Positions 25,455 to 33,480 of a stretch of DNA of 40,859 nucleotides are shown here, piece by piece (the first letter of the stretch is position 1; each line of letters opens with the position of its first letter). The DNA is taken from NCBI RefSeq assembly GCF_001429065.1, contig NZ_LMIB01000012.1, positions 1,019,460 through 1,060,318 on the forward strand. The letters run 5' to 3'. The stretch comes from Sphingomonas sp. Root710 (lineage in GTDB: Bacteria > Pseudomonadota > Alphaproteobacteria > Sphingomonadales > Sphingomonadaceae). The position numbers were made by a program, and so were the translations under genes. The notes beneath the pieces are model-generated. The model did no database searches and had not been told where the DNA came from. It saw only the letters and a list, made by a program, of their open reading frames with translations.

Positions 25455-26288
25455 ATGCGACATTATGATCTCTTTTCCGGTGGCGTTGCGCTCGTGACGG
25501 GAGGAGGCAGCGGCATCGGCGCCGCCCTCGCCGCCGGCCTGGCAAAAAGAGGGTGTGCCGTGGCGGTAACGGACATCGAAGAGAGCGCCGCTCGTACGGT
25601 CGCCGCGGAACTCAGGCGGAGCGGCGCGGTCGCACAAGGGTATCGCCTGGATGTTGCCAACGCCGACGAGTGGAACAATGTGGCGACGTGCGTCACCCGG
25701 GAACTGGGACCCACTTCGATATTGTGCAGCAATGCAGGCGTCAGTGGTTCGTTCTCTCCGGTGATCGATCTGGAACCCGATCGCCTTCGCTGGCTGCTGG
25801 AGGTCAACCTGATCGGAGCCCTTCTGGGCGTGCAACGCATGGTCCCCGAAATGATAGCGCGGGGCCACGGCTCGGTGCTGTTTACCGGGTCCATGGCGGG
25901 ACTCAGCTCAGCGGCATTGGTTGCCGACTATAGCATGTCCAAACATGGGCTGATTGCGCTCGCCGACTGTCTGCGCCAGGAAACCGCCGACAAGGGCGTC
26001 AGGGTAACGGTGCTCTGTCCTGCGGCCGTCAGAACGGCGCTCGGCCGGAACAGCTGCAGACTTGCCGCGCAGGCCCGGCATATCGAGACGGATGATTCCG
26101 CAGCTGAAACGCTGAGGGCCAGTCTCACTGCGTCATCGGGCGGCACGATTACCCCGATGCAAGCAGCCGAACGCGGACTGGATGCCTTGAGCCGGCAAGA
26201 GTTTCTGGCACTGACTCATCCGCAAGCTACGGATCGGATCCGCGCGAGGACGCGGCTGATCGATATGGCGATCGGGGCAGCGTCCTGA
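25455..26288 (+). CDS. classical SDR oxidoreductase
   Basis: A 277-residue NAD(P)-dependent dehydrogenase: TGGGSGIG loop, CSNAG, catalytic serine in FTGSMAG, and YSMSK. The C-terminal part, past about residue 190, is longer and more polar than in classical SDRs and ends without a VDGG motif, as in SDRs related to cis-dihydrodiol or ketoacyl reductases with an extended substrate lid. Monocistronic by layout: divergent from the other SDR and followed by the convergent TonB-receptor gene with a terminator between. Confidence 0.87.
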   Translation: MRHYDLFSGGVALVTGGGSGIGAALAAGLAKRGCAVAVTDIEESAARTVAAELRRSGAVAQGYRLDVANADEWNNVATCVTRELGPTSILCSNAGVSGSFSPVIDLEPDRLRWLLEVNLIGALLGVQRMVPEMIARGHGSVLFTGSMAGLSSAALVADYSMSKHGLIALADCLRQETADKGVRVTVLCPAAVRTALGRNSCRLAAQARHIETDDSAAETLRASLTASSGGTITPMQAAERGLDALSRQEFLALTHPQATDRIRARTRLIDMAIGAAS

Positions 26289-26333
26289 GATCGCGGTAAA
26301 GCGCCACAAAGGCCGGAAACGGATACGAGGCAC

Positions 26334-26368
26334 AAAAAAAGGCCCGCGCCATCGCAATGGCGCGGGCC
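26334..26368 (-). terminator. intrinsic terminator of the TonB-receptor gene
   Basis: GGCCCGCGCCAT (26341) and ATGGCGCGGGCC (26357) pair as a 12-bp perfect stem with a 4-nt loop. On the minus strand it is followed by seven Ts (A-run at 26334-26340). It lies 16 nt beyond the receptor stop codon. Confidence 0.88.
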
Positions 26369-26383
26369 GTGAACCGCAACCGC

Positions 26384-28732
26384 TCAGAAATTATGCGTGA
26401 CGGAGATGCCGTAGGTCCGGGGATCACCTACCTTGCCATTCATGAATCCCAACGAGTCAGACAGGTCCAGGATCGAATTGAGATAGCGCTTGTCCGTGAG
26501 GTTTTTGCCCCAAATCGCGATTTCGGTATTGTTGCGGATGGTCAGCGCCAGCCGAGCGTTCAGCAGTCCGTAGCTGGGCTGGATGGAGCTCCGTCCCGCC
26601 GTGGCCGCCAGATTTACGCCTGCCGCCGTCACCGGCGGTGCCAGATCCGCCGAGCTCTGCCAAGAATAATCGGCCTGGACCAGCAGCTTCCCGAACGACA
26701 GCGGAATTGTATAGCGCGGCGACACACCGATCATCCAGTCGGGAGACTGGAGGAAGCGCGTTCCGGACAGGTCGAACGTCTGCGGACCGGCCGGTCCGTT
26801 TACCCGGAAATCCTTGTACTTCTGATCGAGGTAGCCGAGATTGCCAGCGATCTCGAAATTCTCGAACGGAGCCAGCGTCAGCTCGACCTCCACGCCGCGT
26901 ATCCTCGCCTTTGCGGCGTTGATCTGCGCGACCACAGTCTGGGGGACGTTATTAATATCGTTGAACGTCCGGGGGACCGATTTCTGGAGATTGTCGACAT
27001 CAGTCTGGAAAACCGCCAGATTCAACCGCGCGTGATTGTCCAGGAATTTGGTTTTCAGGCCCAGTTCGTAGTTGATTGCGACCTGAGGCTTATAGGTAAC
27101 GAATGGAACGTTGGTCGTGCTGCGCTGATTGATGCCGCCAGCAAGGAAGCCACGGGCCACGCGGACATAAGCGAGGGTATTGCGCGCAACATTATAGTCC
27201 AGCCCAAAGGTATAGTCGAACGAGTTGAAATCGATCTTGGAGCGCGCGACGCAACCCGGCGTCGTAGCAATGGGAAGGCTGCAAGACGTGACGCCCGTCG
27301 CGACAACGGTGGTAAACTGGCTAGTCTTGGCGCGTTTCCATTCCTGCGTGTAACGCAGGCCGACAGTGCCGCGCAGCGCGTCAGTCAGCTTAAGACTGGC
27401 TTGCCCATAAACACCGAGACTTTGATCGGTGTGATAGGAAATCAATTCGGCGCGGGATCTCCCTATCGCCTCGTTGAACGCATGATCATTGTTCCAGTGG
27501 CGGAAATAGAACACACCCGATGCGAATTCGAGCCGGTGATCCATCAGGTTACCATTCAGCTGGAGTTCCTGAGTGAGGACATGACCGTAGGGCGCCGAAT
27601 TATTCCAAAGCAGCTGTATCCGCGAACCGTCATAATCCTGAGCCTGCGCTTGCTTATATTTGGTGAACGCGGTGATCGATTTCAGCTGCACGGAATCGCT
27701 CAGCTCCAGGGAACCGGTCAGCGAAGTTGCCCATTCCTTGTACGAGGAGCCTACCGGATTGTCGGCATCATAGCATTTGTCCTTGATGTTCGGCGCAGCC
27801 GAACCTCCGGCGCAGTTGAGGAAATAATCCGTCACGGCAGTGGCTGTGCCCGGCGCGCCGGGCGTAAGCCCTAATTTACCGGCCGTGACGTTCGCGGCCA
27901 AACCGCCGGGAGTGAGATAGACCGGCTGCAGCAGGTTGCCGCCCGATTTGCTCCGGAACCAGTGCGCACGAAGGACGAATTCTGCAGCCCCCGCGCTCGC
28001 CTTCAGCTGACCGCGCAGGAAGTGAACATCCGAATCGCCAAGACGAGTGTTGCTCGTGATATCCTTCGCAAAGCCGTCCGATTTGGAACGGGCATAGTTG
28101 AGGCGCACCGCGACATCGTCGCTCAACGGAGCGTTGACCATCCCCTGCAGCTCGAAAAGGCCGTAATTGCCTACACCGCTCATCAGGCGCGCCTCCCAGT
28201 CGGACGAAGGCTGCTTCGTATTGATTAACAATGCGCCGCCTACGGTGTTGCGTCCGAACAGGGTCCCTTGGGGACCGCGAAGCACTTCGATGCCCGCCAG
28301 ATCCGGGCCAAGCAGCACCGCGGATCCCAACGGCGTACCCTGATAGACGCCATCGACATAGGTTGCGACTGCCTGCTCGTTGGTCAGTTCGGTGCTGCCC
28401 TGCTTGATGCCGCGAATACCGATGGTGAACACGCCGGTTCCCTGTGTGCCACGGTCGAAGTGCACGTTCGGCGTCATGGATTGCAGGTCCGCAATGGAAT
28501 TGACATTACGGTTTTTCAATTCCTCGGCCGTGACCGCCGTAATTGCAATGGGAACGCTCTGTATGTCCTGTTGCCGGCGCTGGGCTGTAACGATGATCTC
28601 GGTCAGTGCGCCGGTTTCCTCCGCCCCTTGGGGCGCAGTCCCAGCATTTACACCGGATTGGGCCTGCGCCTCTATCGGTAAGGTGCAGCATCCGATGAGC
28701 AGTGACAGCTTCAGACGGTAATTACCTTTCAT
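26384..28732 (-). CDS. TonB-dependent outer-membrane receptor
   Basis: A 782-residue outer-membrane active transporter. An N-terminal signal peptide (about residues 1-24, ending AQA) leads to a TonB-box-like TEIIVTAQRRQQD, then the plug domain with VLRGPQGTLFGRNTVGGAL, and a beta-barrel ending in the terminal aromatic THNF needed for BAM-dependent insertion. AQRR-type receptors are abundant in sphingomonads and commonly import carbon compounds, not only siderophores. Ribosome-binding site GGAGGGGAAAGAGG. Two operator copies sit 37 and 69 nt upstream, placing uptake under the same control as catabolism. It probably imports the cluster's substrate; no inner-membrane transporter gene is in the window. 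Confidence 0.95.
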   Translation of the reverse strand: MKGNYRLKLSLLIGCCTLPIEAQAQSGVNAGTAPQGAEETGALTEIIVTAQRRQQDIQSVPIAITAVTAEELKNRNVNSIADLQSMTPNVHFDRGTQGTGVFTIGIRGIKQGSTELTNEQAVATYVDGVYQGTPLGSAVLLGPDLAGIEVLRGPQGTLFGRNTVGGALLINTKQPSSDWEARLMSGVGNYGLFELQGMVNAPLSDDVAVRLNYARSKSDGFAKDITSNTRLGDSDVHFLRGQLKASAGAAEFVLRAHWFRSKSGGNLLQPVYLTPGGLAANVTAGKLGLTPGAPGTATAVTDYFLNCAGGSAAPNIKDKCYDADNPVGSSYKEWATSLTGSLELSDSVQLKSITAFTKYKQAQAQDYDGSRIQLLWNNSAPYGHVLTQELQLNGNLMDHRLEFASGVFYFRHWNNDHAFNEAIGRSRAELISYHTDQSLGVYGQASLKLTDALRGTVGLRYTQEWKRAKTSQFTTVVATGVTSCSLPIATTPGCVARSKIDFNSFDYTFGLDYNVARNTLAYVRVARGFLAGGINQRSTTNVPFVTYKPQVAINYELGLKTKFLDNHARLNLAVFQTDVDNLQKSVPRTFNDINNVPQTVVAQINAAKARIRGVEVELTLAPFENFEIAGNLGYLDQKYKDFRVNGPAGPQTFDLSGTRFLQSPDWMIGVSPRYTIPLSFGKLLVQADYSWQSSADLAPPVTAAGVNLAATAGRSSIQPSYGLLNARLALTIRNNTEIAIWGKNLTDKRYLNSILDLSDSLGFMNGKVGDPRTYGISVTHNF

Positions 28733-28769
28733 CCTCTTTCCCCTCCATGCTTAGCTTATCGCTTATCGG

Positions 28770-28785
28770 ATTGAATACACTCTAA
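28770..28785. promoter_or_regulatory. cluster operator copy 12
   Basis: ATTGAA-TACA-CTCTAA, 37 nt before the TonB-receptor start; the weaker member of a tandem pair. Confidence 0.6.
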
Positions 28786-28801
28786 TTGCCCGCCCCTGTC
28801 A

Positions 28802-28817
28802 ATTGGAATAACTCTAT
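28802..28817. promoter_or_regulatory. cluster operator copy 13
   Basis: ATTGGA-ATAA-CTCTAT, 32 bp (about three helical turns) from copy 12, so two dimers would lie on the same face of the DNA. Confidence 0.65.
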
Positions 28818-28929
28818 AGCAAAAATCGGAATGTGGCGTCGGATCGTTGGCACCCTGTTCACAAAGGGGTTCACCATATCGGTCCCTTCAAACGCGTGCC
28901 ATTTTCAGCCGACGCAAGACCAGCGCCTG

Positions 28930-29150
28930 GGCTCGTCAGTGGTATTAATCCCCACCCGCCCTTGGGCGAAGATTCTCAGCCGCAGAACCTTCCCACCGAT
29001 GGTCCGGCACGACGCGCCTTGCCGGGAGAGCGCATCGTCGATCTTCGCAAAGCGTCGCGCAAGTGTCTGATTGCGCCCGGCAATAGAGCCGGTACGGCAG
29101 TTCATCGCCTGCAAAATGACGGAAAAATTGAGGCCAGTACGGTGCGGCAC
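28930..29150 (-). pseudogene. possible decayed RidA-like gene
   Basis: The 28,818-29,424 stretch has no intact gene. On the minus strand one frame reads FAKIDDALSRQGAS followed by VLRLRIFA, which resembles the RidA (reactive intermediate deaminase) core pattern of a KIDxxLxxAGAS helix and a V.R.RIF strand. Upstream and downstream portions fit only if frames are switched, and the catalytic arginine region is missing. I treat it as a weakly supported remnant. A 7-bp hairpin (CCACCCC at 29222, GGGGTGG at 29233) lies beside it without a T-tract. Confidence 0.3.
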
Positions 29151-29424
29151 GCAGGCATACCGATGCTTCAGCGCACCTGCCTCGCGTATTTGACAGCATG
29201 TATCGAACGCCACTCGACCACCCACCCCTTTGGGGGTGGATCAGAACTCAGCTCAGGGGCCGGCGAAAATAGTAATATAGCGCGCCCGGAGCGCAGCGTA
29301 CTCAGGCGTACGTGAGCACTAACGCCATTTGCAGCGTCAGTTGAAGTCGATCTGCGCTAGAAAGGGCAGAGCTCCGCGAGCCTTTCCATCAGGCAGCGAC
29401 GGGCCGGCCGGCGGAATCCTGCGC

Positions 29425-30462
29425 TCAGCCGTCCGAGAAACGCGCGAAAGTCTCTCGCAGGTCCGCCATGCCGCTGGCACGATCGACGATCGGCTCATAG
29501 CCGAGCTCACGGCGCGCCTTGCCGATGTCGAGCGTGATCTCGACTGCGGACGTGGCGAACGCCTGCATGGTCAACGGGGGGACGATGCGCCCGCGAGATA
29601 CCTTGCCGGCAAACTGCCCTACGCGCGCAACAAGCTTCACGACAGCACGCGGTACAATCTTGTCGGGAGCGACGATACCTTGCGTTTCGAGCATTTCGGT
29701 AACGATCGTCCTGAATGCCGTCGGCTCACCGTCCGTGATAAAATAAATTTCGCCGCCTCGCCCTCGCTGGAATGCCAGATCAATGCCGTGGCAAAGATTG
29801 TCTATATGGGTTGACGAGGTCTGATACTGTCCGCCACTGATCCAGGCGAGTTGCCCGGTGCGCGCCATATGGACGAGCATTGGTAGGGCAGTTGTGTCGT
29901 CACGCCCCCAAACCATCCGCGGCCGCAGGACAATTACTCGCATCTGCGGACTGTTGAAGGTAAGCGCAGAACGTTCGGCGGCTGCTTTGGTGCGCGAATA
30001 GGATCCAGCAGGCCGCTTCGGGTAAGGCTGGGCCTCGCTAGCTTTGACGATCGGATTTCCGTCAGCAAGGACGCTGTCCGAGCTGAGATGAATCGCGGCA
30101 GATATCCCGGCAGCGCGGGCAGCCGCAAACACGTTGCGGGTTCCGTCCTCGTTAACCTTTCGCTGCACATCGCCGCCCAGACCGTGATCGGTATCCGCCG
30201 CAGCATGGACCAGAGCGTCACAACCCGCCATGACCCTAGCGATCGAGGGATCGAGGATGTCGCCGAGTACAGCCTCTGCGTTGGCTGCGCGGACTACGGC
30301 CTCGGCATCAGTTCGACGCACTAGGCCCACGACCTGAACGCCTTTCGCGACGAAATGACGCACGACGTTCCGCCCGACATAGCCGCTGGCTCCCGTCACA
30401 AAGACACGCCTGACCGTCGTCGGACGCGTACCGCCGCCCTGAATGAATTGAACATCTGTCAT
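29425..30462 (-). CDS. NAD(P)-dependent epimerase/3-beta-HSD-like reductase
   Basis: A 345-residue extended SDR. Cofactor loop TGASGYVG (residues about 24-31), HAAADTD strand, and catalytic YSRTK. Relatives act on nucleotide sugars, 3-beta-hydroxysteroids or flavonoid-type compounds. Start ATG 30462 with GGGAGGAAAATC upstream. It overlaps the stop codon of the TetR gene (ATGA), so it is the regulated partner in a two-gene operon. It has no copy of the 16-bp cluster operator and is probably outside that regulon. The C-terminal domain (residues about 260-345) is the substrate side and gives no further clue. Confidence 0.88.
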   Translation of the reverse strand: MTDVQFIQGGGTRPTTVRRVFVTGASGYVGRNVVRHFVAKGVQVVGLVRRTDAEAVVRAANAEAVLGDILDPSIARVMAGCDALVHAAADTDHGLGGDVQRKVNEDGTRNVFAAARAAGISAAIHLSSDSVLADGNPIVKASEAQPYPKRPAGSYSRTKAAAERSALTFNSPQMRVIVLRPRMVWGRDDTTALPMLVHMARTGQLAWISGGQYQTSSTHIDNLCHGIDLAFQRGRGGEIYFITDGEPTAFRTIVTEMLETQGIVAPDKIVPRAVVKLVARVGQFAGKVSRGRIVPPLTMQAFATSAVEITLDIGKARRELGYEPIVDRASGMADLRETFARFSDG

Positions 30463-31061
30463 GATTTTCCTCCCTGAGTTCCGCTGATTGTCGCGTCACT
30501 CCTAGCGGCGAGGTCTGGGCGAGCGTCGAGGAGCCAGGCAATCTCCTCGATGACCCTGCTGCGTTCGCCCGGCGTGAAATGATGGAAGTCGAGATATTCC
30601 AGGAACTTGAGTCCCTCCAGAGCGAGATAGGCGAGCAAGGCGCCACGTGGGGACGAAGATGTCTCGACGATGCGGGCAACCGTCATAGCCTGATGCTTTT
30701 GCATCTGCGCGCGGAGGCGCTCATCGAGCATAAGGGCGGCACTCAGATTGAGAGCCGCCGGTCGGAAGGTCTGCGGCGGTGGTTCGCTGGCAACCGCGAT
30801 CCGCCCCCTAATAGCGACATTCTCACCCTCGATTTTCGCTTCCGCGTTGGCGTGCAGATTAGCGTCCCGGTCGAATGCGCGCTCTATGACCGCCTCTACG
30901 ACGGCCTGCTTGGTCTTTGTGTCGTAAAGGACGGCTGCCTTGCTGATGCCCGCCTCTTTCGCAACGGCATCGAGCGTGAGGTTAGCAGCTCCATCCCGCA
31001 CAACGACGCGCTCTGCCGCATCAAGAATCGCATCCCGTTCGATAATCCGCTTGCGACCCAT
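30459..31061 (-). CDS. TetR-family regulator
   Basis: A 200-residue repressor-type protein. The N-terminal helix-turn-helix (residues about 12-55) reads RDAILDAAERVV, then LTLDAVAKEAGISKAAVLYDTKTKQAV, where VLYDTKTKQ replaces the common LYYHFPSKE. The C-terminal ligand domain is all-helical. It is first in an operon with the epimerase-like reductase (4-bp overlap). A 36-bp palindrome (31071-31106) starts 10 nt upstream of its ATG, so it very likely represses its own operon until an effector is bound. Confidence 0.9.
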   Translation of the reverse strand: MGRKRIIERDAILDAAERVVVRDGAANLTLDAVAKEAGISKAAVLYDTKTKQAVVEAVIERAFDRDANLHANAEAKIEGENVAIRGRIAVASEPPPQTFRPAALNLSAALMLDERLRAQMQKHQAMTVARIVETSSSPRGALLAYLALEGLKFLEYLDFHHFTPGERSRVIEEIAWLLDARPDLAARSDATISGTQGGKS

Positions 31062-31070
31062 CCATCCACC

Positions 31071-31106
31071 GATTATTTATAACCGTCTGGTTGGTTATAA
31101 ATAATC
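31071..31106. promoter_or_regulatory. 36-bp palindrome, probable TetR operator
   Basis: GATTATTTATAACC and GGTTATAAATAATC are exact 14-bp inverted repeats around an 8-nt spacer (GTCTGGTT). The inner ACC-GTCTGGTT-GGT part resembles the ACC...GGT cores common in TetR operators. It lies 10 nt upstream of the TetR start and would cover the promoter. Confidence 0.75.
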
Positions 31107-31218
31107 ATCACCCATTCCGTCAACCCGTGGACAACGCAGGAATGGCGACAAATCCAGCTTAGATGTGCAGTCCCGGAGTTTGATGGTGCATCATCCACAT
31201 AGCGATGAAGGGTATGCT

Positions 31219-31817
31219 ATGGGCAATCCCAAGGCCGTGGCCAAATGGCGGGGGCGAAGCGGCACGGCCGGTGTTCGTCCCGGGCCCAAGGGCGCCCTTT
31301 CGACGGTATTGAGCATCGAGGATGAAGCAATCATCGTCGCTTCCGAAAGCATATATTCCTGCCGCTGGACGACTGGCTCTGCCCCCTGCAGGCAACGATC
31401 CCACACCTGACCAGATCGTCGCCGCATCGCTGCTTCCAGCGTCACGACGTGCGGCTGCCGGAACTGGAAGGCGACAAGCTCAAGCGGAGCGAGTTCAGCT
31501 CATATTACATTGGCTACTTCGACATCGACATGGCCGAGGTGCGCACCGAACAGAGCAAACTCTACATGTTCTTAGCAATCGACCGCACCAGCAAATTCGC
31601 CTTCGTCGAGCTGCATGAGACTTCAACGACCGCGACATCGCGCGACTTCCTGCTCCGGCTTATCGAAGCGGCATCCTATAGGATCCACACCGTGCTGACC
31701 GACAATGACATCCAGTTCACCACGCCTGGCGGTGGTGGTTCAGCGGTTCCGGTGATTAAAGAAGCCATGGCTAATGGCGAGCGCTTCGTCCGACATCCCT
31801 CCGCGACGCGGGAATAG
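31219..31817 (+). pseudogene. broken IS481-family transposase
   Basis: Remains of a DDE transposase. The first frame gives NPKAVAKWRGRSG and GPKGALSTVLSIEDEAIIVAS (helix-turn-helix end and linker). A frameshift near 31342 moves reading to RKHIFLPLDDWL, TIPHLTRSSPHRC, RLPELEGDK, then IGYFDIDMAEVRTEQSKLY (first catalytic Asp), AIDRTSKFAFVELHE and VLTDNDIQFTTPG (second Asp). The frame then breaks after ANGERF and the third acidic residue and C-terminus are missing. About 200 of some 310 residues remain. I found no terminal inverted repeats or target duplication, so the element is immobile. It marks past insertion next to the tRNA gene. Confidence 0.85.
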
Positions 31818-32001
31818 AAGCCGCATGATCGCACCTGATTTCACTGGCAGGCGAACTGCTTACCCGGGCCGCTATGTCCCTATGGGCGGGCAGGAAGCGC
31901 GGTTATCGTAGATCGGGCATATCAAGCCGCGAGGTATGCCCGGCAAGCACAACCTATTTATACAGGGATATCGATCTATCATATCGATGATAAATGAAAT
32001 C
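31818..32001. other. non-coding junction between transposase remnant and tRNA-Gly
   Basis: No gene. Contains an 8-bp inverted repeat, CGGGCATA at 31914 and TATGCCCG at 31935 with a 13-nt loop, and an A+T-rich segment with repeated TATCGAT near 31970-31990 just beyond the tRNA 3' end. Base composition is visibly lower in GC than on either side. A fossil attachment region is possible but no duplicated tRNA end was found. Confidence 0.4.
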
Positions 32002-32075
32002 TGGAGCGGGCGAAGGGAATCGAACCCTCCTAGCTAGCTTGGAAGGCTAGAGCATTACCACTATGCTACGCCCGC
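32002..32075 (-). tRNA. tRNA-Gly (anticodon UCC)
   Basis: The minus strand folds as a 74-nt tRNA including an encoded CCA: acceptor GCGGGCG pairs with CGCCCGC, the anticodon stem CTAGC/GCTAG holds the loop CTTCCAA (anticodon TCC, reading GGA), and the T arm contains GGTTCGATTCC. Its 3' end faces the transposase remnant and the accessory region. Confidence 0.97.
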
Positions 32076-32089
32076 TTGCAGAGGCGGTC

Positions 32090-32118
32090 TGATAGCCGAA
32101 AGCGGCGGCTACGTTCAA
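32090..32118 (-). promoter_or_regulatory. candidate sigma-70 promoter of tRNA-Gly
   Basis: On the minus strand TTGAAC (32118-32113) and CTATCA (32095-32090) are spaced by 17 nt, with a start expected near 32083, about 8 nt before the mature tRNA 5' end. The -10 element is a weak match. Confidence 0.4.
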
Positions 32119-32123
32119 CCGCT

Positions 32124-32315
32124 TTAATGAACCAGCGAACCCCAGGCAGCAGCGCTGAGCGCCAGGCAGGCGCCCGTGGCCGAGGCGGCCATCAAGCCGC
32201 GGCCGGCGAAAGCGAGGATCGGCGTGTCGGGTCGCTGCTCGCGCCGGTTGCGCCCCAAGCTGGTTAGAACGAACATCGCTACAAAACCGTAAAACGCTAC
32301 GAAAAACGCGAACAT
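32124..32315 (-). CDS. small two-helix membrane protein
   Basis: A 63-residue protein that I do not recognise. Residues about 1-20 (MFAFFVAFYGFVAMFVLTSL) and 38-60 (a Gly/Ala-rich run) are hydrophobic and separated by a charged loop GRNRREQRPD, which is a plausible helical hairpin with the basic loop in the cytoplasm. It lies directly upstream of tRNA-Gly on the same strand, its stop codon next to the tRNA promoter. The ribosome-binding site is weak (GGGGG 9 nt before the ATG). Hydrophobic pattern and tight packing support it as real. Confidence 0.55.
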   Translation of the reverse strand: MFAFFVAFYGFVAMFVLTSLGRNRREQRPDTPILAFAGRGLMAASATGACLALSAAAWGSLVH

Positions 32316-32436
32316 CTAAAACCCCCACACACCGCCGCGGCGCAAAAAAACATAGGCCTCAAGAGTCGGTCAACTGCTTTGGGAGCAGACTGTTGATATT
32401 GTTCCATGGGGTGCGGTGAAACGTGCCGAAGCACGG

Positions 32437-33480
32437 TCATTGCGCAGCGAGAAGGACCACATGCACGCCGCGGTTGACGGGTTCATAGTCGATCGAAGCC
32501 TTGAGCGTCTGCGCCATGGCAGTGATCAGCTTGGTGCCCAGCCCCGTGCCTTGCGCCGCGCCCGATGCGGGCATGCCGCGTCCGTCGTCCTCGACCCGCA
32601 GGCAGAAGCGATCGTCACTCGCGCAACTGAGCACCACGCGCACCTCGCCTCCGCCGTTGGCGGGATAGGCGTATTTGCAGGCATTGGTGACGAGTTCGGT
32701 GACGACGATGCCGAGCGCGACGGCCTTGTCGGTCGCCAGCTTGATCGGTTCGGCGGTCAGCCGGATGTCACGCGGGGCTTTCGGGGTCGACCAGGTGTCG
32801 CCCAGTTCCTCGACCAGCGAGGCGAGATAATCGGCCATGTCGACCGCCTCGACCGAGGCCGAGGTGTAGAGCCGCTTGTGGACCTGCGCGATCGCGGCGA
32901 TCCGGCGCTGGGTGTCGTCGAGCGCGGCGCGCGCCGCCTCGTCTTCTTCGCCCAGCGTGCGCGACTGCATGTGGACGAAGGCCGAGACCAGCTGGAGGCT
33001 GTTGGCGACGCGATGGTTGACCTCCTGCAACAGCATCTGCAGCCGCTCGTTGCTCTCCCGCAGTTGCGCCTCGGCTTCCTCCTTCTCGCGCCGCAACCGG
33101 CCCGTTGCCAGCGCCTGGGCGATCGCCTGACCGAGCAGGTCGAAATAATCCTCGTTGACGGTCTTCACGACATAGTCGATCGCCCCCGCCTTCAGCGCGG
33201 CGACCGCCAGTTGGCTCTCGTCCGATCCGGTCACGAAGATCACCGGCGGCGGTTCGGGCAGCGCCTTCAGCGCCGACAGCGTCTGCAACCCGTCCTGCCC
33301 CGGCATATAATGGTCGACCGCGACCAGATCGAACGCTTCCGCCGCCGCCATCGCAACGCCTTCGGTTCCGCTGCCTGCGGTCTCGACGCGATAGCCGAGC
33401 CGCTTGAGCGCCCGCGCGGTCAACCGGCGCAGGCCCTCGTCATCGTCGATATAAAGGATGGCGGGAGAAGGGTCGGTCAT
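32437..33480 (-). CDS. response regulator-histidine kinase hybrid (REC-HisKA_2-HATPase)
   Basis: A 347-residue signalling protein. An N-terminal receiver domain (residues 7-120; acidic pocket Asp12-14, phosphoacceptor Asp56 in LVAVDHYMP, Thr84, Lys106) is joined by a coiled linker (REKEEAEAQLRESNERLQ) to a HisKA_2-type dimerisation domain with phospho-His156 in EVNHRVANS, then an ATPase domain with TELVTNACKYAYP and DDGRGMP. A kinase controlled by its own receiver. Start at 33480 because the preceding response-regulator stop overlaps it (TGATG); a longer open frame upstream is antisense-type reading. Third gene of a three-gene phosphorelay. Confidence 0.92.
   Translation of the reverse strand: MTDPSPAILYIDDDEGLRRLTARALKRLGYRVETAGSGTEGVAMAAAEAFDLVAVDHYMPGQDGLQTLSALKALPEPPPVIFVTGSDESQLAVAALKAGAIDYVVKTVNEDYFDLLGQAIAQALATGRLRREKEEAEAQLRESNERLQMLLQEVNHRVANSLQLVSAFVHMQSRTLGEEDEAARAALDDTQRRIAAIAQVHKRLYTSASVEAVDMADYLASLVEELGDTWSTPKAPRDIRLTAEPIKLATDKAVALGIVVTELVTNACKYAYPANGGGEVRVVLSCASDDRFCLRVEDDGRGMPASGAAQGTGLGTKLITAMAQTLKASIDYEPVNRGVHVVLLAAQ

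Noticed and set aside
26357-27874. A 505-codon open frame on the plus strand opposite the TonB receptor
   Set aside because: Antisense shadow of a clear receptor gene, with no family motif; it also crosses the receptor's terminator.
29222-29239. A 7-bp GC hairpin as a terminator
   Set aside because: No T-tract on either strand and no gene ending nearby.
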